Positions 26,251-33,965 of a stretch of 64,000 nt of DNA are shown piece after piece (position 1 is the stretch's first letter; the number at the start of each line of letters is the position of its first letter). The DNA comes from Streptomyces phaeolivaceus (GTDB lineage Bacteria > Actinomycetota > Actinomycetes > Streptomycetales > Streptomycetaceae). The notes beneath the pieces are model-generated. The model made no database searches. It worked only from the letters and a program-made list of their open reading frames with translations, and was not told where the DNA came from. The DNA is taken from assembly GCF_009184865.1 (NCBI RefSeq), contig NZ_CP045096.1, positions 7,440,001 through 7,504,000 on the forward strand, written 5' to 3'. The position numbers were made by a program, and so were the translations under genes.

Positions 26251-27603
26251 ATGAGCCAGCTAGCCGAAGCCGTGCTGAACGGAGCGTCGCCCGACGAGAT
26301 CGAGAAGGCGCCGCTGCCCGACGAGTATCTGGCCCTCCACCTGCGGGCCGAGGACGTCACCATGTTCGACGGGGTGGCGGACAAGGACGTCCGCAAGTCG
26401 CTACGCCTGGGACAGGTCCCCATGCCCGAACTCGCGCCGGACGAGGTCCTGGTCGCGGTGATGGCCAGCTCCATCAACTACAACACCGTGTGGTCGGCGA
26501 AGTTCGAGCCCATACCCACCTTCCGGTTCCTTGAGCAGAATGCCCGGCAGGGCGGCTGGGCCGAGCGGCACAACCGGCCGTACCAGGTCGTCGGATCGGA
26601 CTGCGCGGGCGTCGTCGTGCGCGTCGGCGCGGGCGTGCGGCGCTGGAAGGTGGGTGATCAGGTCGTGGTCCACCCCGTCCAGGCCGACGAGCAGGAGGCG
26701 GCCTCGCAGGCGGACGGCATGATGGGTGAGGAGCAGCGGGCCTGGGGCTTCGAGACGAACTTCGGTGCGCTCGCGGAGTACGGAGTCGTACGGGCGAGTC
26801 AACTGGTTCCCAAGCCCGCCCATCTGACATGGGAGGAGGCCGCGAGCAATCCGCTGTGCGCCGGAACGGCCTACCGCATGCTGGTGAGCGACCGCGGTGC
26901 CCGGATGAAGCAGGGCGACATCGTGCTCATCTGGGGCGCGTCCGGGGGCCTGGGCGCGTACGCGATCCAGTTCGTGAAGAACGGCGGCGGCATCCCTGTG
27001 GGCGTCGTCAGCTCCGAGGAGAAGGCCGCCGCGGCACGGGCGCTGGGCTGCGACATCGTGATCAACCGCTCCGAGCTGGGTATCACCGACGACGTCGGCG
27101 ACGATCCGGAGCAGGTGATCAAGGCGGGCAAGCGGCTCGGCAAACTCGTCATCGAACGGGCCGGCCGCGCCCCCGACATCGTCTTCGAGCACACCGGCCG
27201 TGCCACGTTCGGCATCTCCGTCTTCGTGGTGCGCCGCGGCGGCACGGTGGTGACCTGCGGGTCGAGCTCCGGCTACCAGCACACGTACGACAACCGCTAT
27301 CTGTGGATGCGGCTCAAGAAGATCATCGGCAGTCACGCCGCCAATCTCCAGGAACAGTGGGAGGCCCACCGGCTGTTCGAACGCGGCGACATCGTGCCCG
27401 CCATGTCGGCGGTCTATCCGCTGAGCGAGGCGGCCGAAGCCTGCCGGGTCGTCCAGACCAACCGGCAGGTAGGCAAGATCGCGGTCCTGTGCATGGCCCC
27501 GCGCACCGGTCTCGGGGTGACCGATCCCGAACTGCGCGCACGCATCGGCGAAGAACGGCTCAACCCGCTGCGGGGGCGTACGGAAGGCCCGGAGCGGCTC
27601 TGA
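26251..27603 (+). CDS. Crotonyl-CoA carboxylase/reductase family (alkylmalonyl-CoA forming)
   Basis: The product has 450 residues from ATG 26251 with AGGAG 6 nt upstream. It is a medium-chain dehydrogenase/reductase with NADPH-binding 'IWGASGGLGAYA'. The CO2-pocket residues described for Kitasatospora Ccr (Asn81, Phe170, Glu171, His365) are all present at a constant offset of three: Asn78, Phe167, Glu168 and His362. It should therefore reductively carboxylate a 2-enoyl-CoA to an alkylmalonyl-CoA for AT2 of the megasynthase. In salinosporamide the homologue makes (chloro)ethylmalonyl-CoA; in cinnabaramide hexylmalonyl-CoA. The FAAL/KAS III pair and absence of a halogenase here favour a non-chlorinated, possibly longer chain. 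Substrate chain length cannot be read by eye. Confidence 0.9.
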   Translation: MSQLAEAVLNGASPDEIEKAPLPDEYLALHLRAEDVTMFDGVADKDVRKSLRLGQVPMPELAPDEVLVAVMASSINYNTVWSAKFEPIPTFRFLEQNARQGGWAERHNRPYQVVGSDCAGVVVRVGAGVRRWKVGDQVVVHPVQADEQEAASQADGMMGEEQRAWGFETNFGALAEYGVVRASQLVPKPAHLTWEEAASNPLCAGTAYRMLVSDRGARMKQGDIVLIWGASGGLGAYAIQFVKNGGGIPVGVVSSEEKAAAARALGCDIVINRSELGITDDVGDDPEQVIKAGKRLGKLVIERAGRAPDIVFEHTGRATFGISVFVVRRGGTVVTCGSSSGYQHTYDNRYLWMRLKKIIGSHAANLQEQWEAHRLFERGDIVPAMSAVYPLSEAAEACRVVQTNRQVGKIAVLCMAPRTGLGVTDPELRARIGEERLNPLRGRTEGPERL

Positions 27604-27771
27604 CGGTCCGGAGCACTCCGGTCGGCGCCGGCCCCGCTGGACCGACGGCCCGCCCTGCGGACCGTCGGTCCAGCCACCGCGTCGGCGCCCCTGGCACGAG
27701 GCCGCCGATCGAACCCTCCCGCCGCGGTACTCCCTGAACTCGATCCCATCGGACGAAGGACGTCATGACGG

Positions 27772-29268
27772 ATGGACGGCGTGACAGACTCACCCACCAC
27801 TCCCCAGCCCCCCACGCTCCGGGCCGCGCGTCGGGGCTCCCGCCGGTTGGCCCTGGGTGTGATCTGCCTGGGCCAGTTGATGATCGTCCTGGACGGAACG
27901 GTCGTGTATGTGGCCCTTCCGGCGCTCCAGCGCGGCCTGGACCTGTCGCCTTCGGGCCTGTCCTGGGTCGTCAACGCCTACCTGGTCCCCTTCGCGGGTC
28001 TGCTGCTCCTGTCGGGCAGGCTGGGTGATCTGCTGGGCCGCACGCGTGTCTTCGTCATGGGCATGGCGGTGTTCACCGTGGCGTCGCTGCTGTGCGGGCT
28101 GGCCGGCGGCCCAGGCCTCTTCCTGGGAGCACGCGTCGCGCAGGGGGTGGGCGGAGCGCTGGCCTCGGCGGTCTCGCTCGCCATGGTCGTCGCTCTGTTC
28201 CCCGACCCGGGCGAACGGGCCCGCGCCCTGGGGGTGTACAGCTTCGTCCAGTCGGCCGGGGGCACCTTGGGACAGCTGGTGGGCGGCGTCCTCACCCAAC
28301 TGGCGGGCTGGCCCTGGATCTTCTTCGTCAATGTGCCGTTCGGCGTACTGACCCTGGCCCTGGCGGTACGGTTCCTGGACGGCGGCCGGGACAACGGCCC
28401 GGCCCGCTCGCTGGACGTCATGGGCGCGGCCCTGGTCACCGGGGCCCTCAGCCTCGCCGTCTACACGATCGTCGGCGCCTCGGACCATGGCTGGAACTCC
28501 CCGCACACGCTTGGCCTCGGCGCCCTGGCTGCCGTCATGCTCGCCGGTTTCACCCTGCGGCAGACCAGGGCGGCGGACCCGTTGCTGAGCCCGCGTTTCC
28601 TCGCGAGCCGTACCGTCACCGGTGCCCTCGTGACTCTGGCCCTCCTGTTCGCCGCCGTCTACGGCTTCCAGTTCCACGCTGCGCTGTACATGCAGGACGT
28701 CCTCGGCCTCGACCAGTTGCGAACCGGCGCGGGTCTTCTCCCGGCGTCCGTGCTCATCGGTCTGATGTCGCTGGTCGTCGCCCCCTGGCTGATCGCCCGT
28801 CTGGGAACCCTGGTGGTGCTGTGGGGGTCGCTCCCCCTGGTCGGCTCGGGGCTGTTGCTCTTCGGCCAGGTGTCGCCGGACGGCAGCTATGTGAAGGACG
28901 TCCTGCCGGGAACGGTCCCGCTCGGCATCGGCCTCGGCCTGGTCATCCCGGCCTTGGCCGACCTGGTGATGTCCGGCGCCGACGCCCGCGATTCAGGTCT
29001 CGCCTCGGGTGTCTTCAGCACGATGCAGCAGATCGGTAGCGCGCTGGGGCTCTCGGCGGTGAGCGCCCTGGCGGTCCACCGCACCGCCGAACTCACCGCG
29101 GACGGCACCGACTCCGCGTCGGCCCTCACCTCCGGCTACCGGCTGGCCTTTCATGTGGGCCTGGTGCTGGTGCTGCTGGCATGGCTGGTGGCCGTACGGA
29201 CCCAGCGTGCCCCGAGGGCGGTTCGGCCGGGCCCGGGGGACGCGGAACAGGAGCAAACCTCGATGTGA
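27772..29268 (+). CDS. MFS drug exporter, DHA2/EmrB-QacA type
   Basis: This 498-residue membrane protein has about 14 hydrophobic segments. The motif 'GRLGDLLGRTRVF' follows helix 2 (motif A), and 'LDGTVVYVALPALQ' is typical of helix 1 in DHA2 transporters. I start at ATG 27772; GAAGGA lies 11 nt upstream, and GTG 27781 is an alternative. It closes the core operon and probably exports the proteasome inhibitor. It converges on the proteasome gene across a strong hairpin. Confidence 0.85.
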   Translation: MDGVTDSPTTPQPPTLRAARRGSRRLALGVICLGQLMIVLDGTVVYVALPALQRGLDLSPSGLSWVVNAYLVPFAGLLLLSGRLGDLLGRTRVFVMGMAVFTVASLLCGLAGGPGLFLGARVAQGVGGALASAVSLAMVVALFPDPGERARALGVYSFVQSAGGTLGQLVGGVLTQLAGWPWIFFVNVPFGVLTLALAVRFLDGGRDNGPARSLDVMGAALVTGALSLAVYTIVGASDHGWNSPHTLGLGALAAVMLAGFTLRQTRAADPLLSPRFLASRTVTGALVTLALLFAAVYGFQFHAALYMQDVLGLDQLRTGAGLLPASVLIGLMSLVVAPWLIARLGTLVVLWGSLPLVGSGLLLFGQVSPDGSYVKDVLPGTVPLGIGLGLVIPALADLVMSGADARDSGLASGVFSTMQQIGSALGLSAVSALAVHRTAELTADGTDSASALTSGYRLAFHVGLVLVLLAWLVAVRTQRAPRAVRPGPGDAEQEQTSM

Positions 29269-29277
29269 CGACGACTC

Positions 29278-29306
29278 CTGCACCGGGCCCGCCCGGCCTG
29301 GTGCAG
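29278..29306. terminator. Terminator hairpin between convergent genes
   Basis: A 12-bp stem (29278-29289 with 29295-29306, one G-T pair, otherwise perfect) closes a 5-nt loop in the 78-bp gap between the MFS gene and the proteasome beta gene. It can serve both strands; no T-run follows. Confidence 0.6.
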
Positions 29307-29346
29307 GACCGGGCCAGGCGGCACTCCGCGGCCCCGGGGCCGTCGT

Positions 29347-30192
29347 TCACACCAGCGCGACGGGCCCGTTCGGCTGCCGGTGGCGCTGTTCGGTGATCTC
29401 GCGAGCCAACTGCTCCGTCTCCTGCTCCGGCTGCCGCTCGAAACCGTCCTCGGTCAGCAACGAGACGATGGGGTAGATCCGTCGGCTGAGGTCCGGGCCG
29501 CCTGTGGCCGAGTCCTCGTCCGCCGCGTCGTACAGCGCCTGGAGCGCGGTCAGAGCCGCGTCCCGCCGTGACATGTCCGGCCTGTACAGCTTCTTCAACG
29601 AACCCCGGGCGAACACGGAACCGGAGCCCTCGGCGTAGAAGTCCGTCTTCTCGAAACATCCGCCGGTGATGTCGTAGCCGAAGACACGGCCCTTCCCGGT
29701 GTCCGTGTCGTACCCCGCCAGGAGCGGAACCACGGCCAGGCCCTGCATGGCCTGGCCGAGGTTCTGCCGGACCAGGTGGGCCAGCCGGGCCGTCTTCGCG
29801 CCGAAGGTCATCGGGACGCCTTCGATCTTCTCGAAGTGGGCCAGTTCGACCTGGTAGAGCTTGACCAGGTCCAGCGCGAGCCCCACCGAGCCCGCGAAGG
29901 CGAGGGCGGTGTGGTCGTCCGCCGGGTGGACCTTCTCCAGGTCGCGCTGCGAGATCATGTTGCCCATCGTGGCCCTGCGGTCCCCCGCGATCAGCACACC
30001 GTCGGCATAGGTCAGGGCCAGTACGGTGGTGCCGTGCGGAACCTGGTCGGGCATGGCTCGGACCCCTTCGGGAAGAAGCCCCGACGTGCCGAGAAGTTCT
30101 GGCCGGTGGATCTGGAGGAAGTCGATGAAGGAGGAGCTTCCCGCCGCGAACAGATCCGCGACCGGCCTGCTCTGACCGTCGTCTCGTGCCAT
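29347..30192 (-). CDS. 20S proteasome beta subunit paralogue, self-resistance (SalI-like)
   Basis: The product has 281 residues from ATG 30192 with GAGGAGAG upstream. A propeptide of 54 residues ends 'VPHG', and the mature enzyme begins with nucleophile Thr55 (mature Thr1, 'TTVLALTY'). Mature Asp17, Lys33 and Gly47 are conserved, so it should be active. There is no alpha-subunit gene beside it, unlike the normal prcBA operon, so it is an extra copy. Counting from Thr1, the S1 pocket carries Phe45 and Val49, where housekeeping actinobacterial subunits usually have a small or aliphatic residue and Ala. A49V is the substitution reported for the salinosporamide resistance subunit SalI. I therefore call it a target-replacement resistance protein that assembles with the housekeeping alpha subunit. 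Confidence 0.93.
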   Translation of the reverse strand: MARDDGQSRPVADLFAAGSSSFIDFLQIHRPELLGTSGLLPEGVRAMPDQVPHGTTVLALTYADGVLIAGDRRATMGNMISQRDLEKVHPADDHTALAFAGSVGLALDLVKLYQVELAHFEKIEGVPMTFGAKTARLAHLVRQNLGQAMQGLAVVPLLAGYDTDTGKGRVFGYDITGGCFEKTDFYAEGSGSVFARGSLKKLYRPDMSRRDAALTALQALYDAADEDSATGGPDLSRRIYPIVSLLTEDGFERQPEQETEQLAREITEQRHRQPNGPVALV

Positions 30193-30455
30193 GGATCTCT
30201 CCTCGTTCCAGTGACGATCACTGCAAGCTAGCACGACGGGATTGCGGCGCGATTCCCGATCGTGAGCCGAACTCGCCTCTATTTTCAGCCAGTTGATTGA
30301 GGGTCCACCGTGTCTCGACGCCGGCCAGATCGATTCATCCTTTCCTGAACATCGAAAAGGCGTGTTTGAAGACGGATTTCCCCTCGTCGAGGATGGAGGG
30401 AAGGTGTTCTCGGCCCCACCGGATTCCGGTTATCGAGATGCGCGGAGGAAGGAAC
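30193..30455. promoter_or_regulatory. Divergent promoter region, proteasome beta and second MbtH-like gene
   Basis: This 263-bp region lies between the minus-strand proteasome gene and the plus-strand MbtH-like gene. It contains no gene that I can support. Its main feature is the second copy of the 38-bp element at 30331-30368. Confidence 0.45.
30331..30368 (+). promoter_or_regulatory. 38-bp conserved element, copy 2
   Basis: The core at 30350-30368 is CATCGAAAAGGCGTGTTTG, 15 of 19 identical to the copy before the megasynthase. The flanking 19 bp to the left match at 13 of 19 positions. It ends 87 bp before the MbtH-like start. Confidence 0.5.
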
Positions 30456-30677
30456 ATGCAGCCAGAATTGCCCGGACGACCCGTGCCGGTCACCCTGATC
30501 GCGAAATCCTCCGACGGCGCCGACAACTGGCAGGTCGTCCTCGACAAGGGCGGCCACCACGTGCTGTGGCGTGCGTTCCTCCGCCTCCCGGTCGGCTGGC
30601 GTGTCGTCTTCTCCTCTCCAGCCCGGGAAGCGGCACAGGAGTACATCGAACGACTCCTGCGGTCCCGGGCCGGGTGA
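30456..30677 (+). CDS. Second divergent MbtH-like protein
   Basis: This 73-residue protein starts at ATG 30456 with a strong GGAGGAAGG site. It resembles the protein at 25914 more than classical MbtH: 'DNWQVVLDKGGHHVLWRAFL' (quoted to 20 residues) and 'LPVGWRVVFSS'. The Ser of 'HSLW' is Val and the C-terminal 'WTDMRP' is absent. It is monocistronic, with its own promoter carrying the 38-bp element, so it appears co-regulated with the megasynthase. It may assist one of the A domains, or it may be a non-canonical chaperone. Confidence 0.7.
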   Translation: MQPELPGRPVPVTLIAKSSDGADNWQVVLDKGGHHVLWRAFLRLPVGWRVVFSSPAREAAQEYIERLLRSRAG

Positions 30678-30706
30678 CGGATTCGTCGCCGGCGGCGGGC
30701 GCCTCC

Positions 30707-31708
30707 TCACACCAGGCCGAGGACACGGTGCGTGTCGGTCTGCTGTGCGAGAGGGAGCGGCACGTCGAGGTCGAGCAGTGGGCGGATCCCCGGCTCGTAC
30801 ACCTGCCGCGCGGTGGCTCGCAGGGCCGCCACGAAACTCTCCGCGCGGCGACTCGGCCGGACACCCGCCATCGTCAGGACTCCGATCGGCAGATCCGGAT
30901 GATCCCCGGAGACGGGCACCAGCGTGACCCGGCCGCCGTCCAGGGTCTGTGCCGAGTGAGGCTGGTGCGTCAGCGTGAACCCCATGCCGACGCTGACCAG
31001 TCCGCGCAGGGACTCAAGTCCTGTCGCGTAGATCACCCGGGGCATGGGGGTCCCGCTCGCCGCGTAGATCCGCCGGATGTGGGCGTCGTGCGCCCCCGTG
31101 TGCGGCAGGGCGAGCATCAGCAGCGGCAGATCGGCGAAGTCGGCCAGCGAGGCGCTCGGTTCGCCCGCCAGGGGATGCTCAGCGGAGACGAGGGCGGACA
31201 GCGCGGGCCTGGCCAGCTCTGTGAACACCATGTCCTCGGCGGAGGAGAGACGGTACGTCACGACCAGTTCGCACACCCCGTCGCGCAGCAGGTCGTAGGG
31301 GGTCTGGGTGTCGTGAACGGTCACGCGCAGCCTGGGGTGCGTCACTTCGGCCCGGGCCAGGGCCCTGGGCATGAGGAACGGCGTGATCACGCAGCAGCAT
31401 CCGGCGTCGAGGTGTCCCGAGGCCGTTTCCTGGAGGAAGCCGCTGACGTCCTTCAGCTCCTGGGCCTGTCGCAGGATCTTGCGCACGTCCTTCAGGAGCA
31501 GCCGCCCGGCCGGCGTCAGCACGACTCCTTTGGCGCGCTGGCGCAGCAGCAACTGGACACCGAGCTGGCGCTCCAGCCGCTGCATGGCGGAGGACACGGC
31601 GGACTGGGAGGCGTGCAGCCGCATCGCCGCTTCGGAGATGTTCTCGGTCTCGGCGATGGTGGCGAAGTACAGGAGTTGGGTGAGGCTGAAATCCGGCCGG
31701 TTGCTCAT
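30707..31708 (-). CDS. LysR-type transcriptional regulator
   Basis: The product has 333 residues from ATG 31708 with AAGGAA upstream. The N-terminal winged HTH is clear ('ISEAAMRLHASQSAVSSAMQ', residues about 22-45), followed by a periplasmic-binding-like co-inducer domain to the end. It lies 49 nt downstream of the half-C-A NRPS gene on the same strand and may be read through from it. It probably controls the second NRPS/PKS block or the proteasome/MbtH2 region; the effector is unknown. Confidence 0.88.
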   Translation of the reverse strand: MSNRPDFSLTQLLYFATIAETENISEAAMRLHASQSAVSSAMQRLERQLGVQLLLRQRAKGVVLTPAGRLLLKDVRKILRQAQELKDVSGFLQETASGHLDAGCCCVITPFLMPRALARAEVTHPRLRVTVHDTQTPYDLLRDGVCELVVTYRLSSAEDMVFTELARPALSALVSAEHPLAGEPSASLADFADLPLLMLALPHTGAHDAHIRRIYAASGTPMPRVIYATGLESLRGLVSVGMGFTLTHQPHSAQTLDGGRVTLVPVSGDHPDLPIGVLTMAGVRPSRRAESFVAALRATARQVYEPGIRPLLDLDVPLPLAQQTDTHRVLGLV

Positions 31709-31757
31709 ACGGGGTTCCTTTGTTTCCGGCAGGCGATGCCGTGACGCCGATGTTCGG

Positions 31758-33965
31758 TCATGCCGCTGTCCGGGATGCGGGCCGCGGACCCCGGTCGGCC
31801 AGAGCCGGCCGGTCGAGCTTGCCCCCCACCGTCCGGGGAAAGACGGACAGCAGGGTGTAGGTCGCGGGCCGCATCCAGTGCGGCAGAAGTCGTTCGGCCC
31901 GCTCCCTCACCTGCTCGACCGAACCCGCCTCCGTCATCCGCAGGTAGGCGTCGAGCAGAGAGCCGTCGCCTCGCAGGCGGCGGAGGACCGCGCACTCCAG
32001 TACCTGCGGGTGCTCGGCCAGCACGGCCTCGATCTCCCCCAGCTCGACCCGGTAGCCGCGGATCTTCACCTGACGGTCGGCGCGGCCGTGGAACTCCAGG
32101 CGGCCGTCGGCCGTCCAGCGGGCGCGATCCCCCGTGCGGTACATCCGTGAGCCGTCACCGGCCCACGGGTCGGGCAGGAAGACGGCCGCCGTGAGGCCGG
32201 GCCGCCCCAGATATCCCCGGGCGACGCCGGAGCCGCAGACGTACAGGTCGCCGGTGCGTCCGGCCGGGACGGGGCGCAGCCGGTCGTCCAGCACCCGGAC
32301 GGTCTGGCCGGGCAGCGGGGCTCCGAGGTGAGTCGGCTCGTCGCCCCGTACCACCACCACGGTGGTGTCGACGGTGGTTTCGGTGGTCCCGTACACGTTG
32401 ACGGCGTCCAACCGGTCCGCCAGCCCCCCGAGGTGCCGCTGGAGCGTGGGCGAAAGGGGCTCGCCGCCCACCCACAGGCGCAGCCCGCTGCCGGTGCCGA
32501 GCAGGGGGCCGAGCCGCGGCAGGACGTATTCCAGGTGCGAAGGGGTGATGTCGAAGTCGGTCAGCCGCTCCTCGGCCACCGCCGTGGCCAGCCGCTTCGG
32601 ATCCAGCCGTACGGCGTCGTCGAACAGGACAAGGGTGTCCCCCCGCACGACGCGGATCCACTGCTGCACCGAAGCGTCGAACGACGGACTCGCGTTCCAC
32701 CCCACGCGACCGGTTCCCGCGCGGATCGTGCCCGACTCCTCCAGCCCCGCCAGCAGCGCGGCCAGGGAGGCATGCGAGACCTGTACTCCCTTGGGGCGTC
32801 CGGTGGAGCCGGAGGTGTAGATGACGTAGGCGCACTGCCCCGGGTCCACCGGGCCGCAGGGGGACGTGGGCGCCGCCAGGTCCTGAGCACCCTCGTCCCC
32901 GTGCAGGTGCACGACCTCGACGTCCTCGCCGCGGACACCGTCCGGCAGGACGCCCTGGCCGGTCACCAGGATTCCGGCATCGCTGTCGCCCACCATGTAC
33001 GCCAGCCGGTCCACGGGGTAAGCCGGGTCCAGGGGGAGATAGGCCGCGCCGGCGCGCAGTACGCCGAGAATCGCCACCACCAGGTCGGCCGAGCGGGGCA
33101 GGCAGACGGCGACCACCGACTCGGGACCCGCTCCGGCCGAGACCAGCCGCCGGGCCAGGAACTCCGCCCGCAGGTTCAGCTCCGCATAGGACAGGGCCGT
33201 GCCCCTGTCGACGACGGCCACGGCCCGGGGCCGCTCCCGAACCGTCGCGGCAAAGCGTTCCAGCACGGTCGCCGGGCGCGTCCTCAGCGGTGCTCCCACA
33301 CCCAGGTCGGCGAGGTGGGCGCCGTCCCGCTCCTCCTGGAGGGGCAGTTCCTCCAGCATCGCGTCCGGGAGTTCGCAGACGTGGCGCAGCAGCAGGCGGT
33401 AGCGCCGGGCCAGGCCCCGCATGGTCGACTTCTCGAACGCGGCCTCCGCGTAACGCACGCGGAAGCCGAGGCTGCCGTCGTCGCGTGGCACGTAGGTGAG
33501 GGCGAGGTCGTGTTCCGTGGCCCCGAAGGGCGTACCGCCCCGGGCGAGGACCACCTCCGCCGGTTCGGGTCCCTCCGTCTGCCCGGCGACGGGCGGCCTG
33601 GCCGGGGTCGTCTCCAGTGAACTCCGGGTCTCCCTCAGCAGACTCCGGAAGGACTCGGTCCGCGACACACGGGCCGTCACCGGCCCGTCGGGTGTCCGGA
33701 CGGTGAACTCCGACCGGCCCGACCAGCGAGCCAGCTGCGCGACGTAGACCGCGTGCAGGGCCGCGTGCAGGGTCGCCCCCGACGCGGCCGCCGTCTTCTC
33801 CAGCGCGCCGACTTCCTCGGCGGGCACCTCGAAGGCGAGCCACCGCTCGGCCGGTGGAACGGTCGTGTGCCGCCGGCGGGTCGGACGGAGTGCCGTGCCG
33901 GTGGGGTCGAGGAGGTGGGAGGAGGCCTCGTCACGTGTACTGAGGGTGACATCCGGATCGATCAC
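31758..33965 (-). CDS. NRPS: C-terminal half of C domain fused to an A domain (Gln-like code), no PCP
   Basis: The product has 735 residues from GTG 33965, overlapping the upstream stop by 4 nt and with AAGGAG 8 nt ahead. Residues about 45-210 match only the C-lobe of a condensation domain; the N-lobe with HHxxxDG is missing. The A domain (about 230-735) is intact: 'YTSGSTGRPKG', 'NVYGTTETT', 'YRTGDRARW', 'GGKLDR'. Hand-read specificity positions are D-A-Q-D-W-G-V-V-D, eight of nine identical to the published glutamine code DAQDLGVVD, so Gln (or Glu) is predicted. There is no carrier domain, so the aminoacyl-AMP must be passed to a PCP on another protein. The half C domain cannot catalyse condensation and may only be a structural or docking part. 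Confidence 0.85.
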   Translation of the reverse strand: MIDPDVTLSTRDEASSHLLDPTGTALRPTRRRHTTVPPAERWLAFEVPAEEVGALEKTAAASGATLHAALHAVYVAQLARWSGRSEFTVRTPDGPVTARVSRTESFRSLLRETRSSLETTPARPPVAGQTEGPEPAEVVLARGGTPFGATEHDLALTYVPRDDGSLGFRVRYAEAAFEKSTMRGLARRYRLLLRHVCELPDAMLEELPLQEERDGAHLADLGVGAPLRTRPATVLERFAATVRERPRAVAVVDRGTALSYAELNLRAEFLARRLVSAGAGPESVVAVCLPRSADLVVAILGVLRAGAAYLPLDPAYPVDRLAYMVGDSDAGILVTGQGVLPDGVRGEDVEVVHLHGDEGAQDLAAPTSPCGPVDPGQCAYVIYTSGSTGRPKGVQVSHASLAALLAGLEESGTIRAGTGRVGWNASPSFDASVQQWIRVVRGDTLVLFDDAVRLDPKRLATAVAEERLTDFDITPSHLEYVLPRLGPLLGTGSGLRLWVGGEPLSPTLQRHLGGLADRLDAVNVYGTTETTVDTTVVVVRGDEPTHLGAPLPGQTVRVLDDRLRPVPAGRTGDLYVCGSGVARGYLGRPGLTAAVFLPDPWAGDGSRMYRTGDRARWTADGRLEFHGRADRQVKIRGYRVELGEIEAVLAEHPQVLECAVLRRLRGDGSLLDAYLRMTEAGSVEQVRERAERLLPHWMRPATYTLLSVFPRTVGGKLDRPALADRGPRPASRTAA

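Noticed and set aside
29347..30192. Ordinary housekeeping proteasome beta gene
   Set aside because: There is no alpha subunit gene beside it, and it has Phe45/Val49 and lies within a proteasome-inhibitor cluster.
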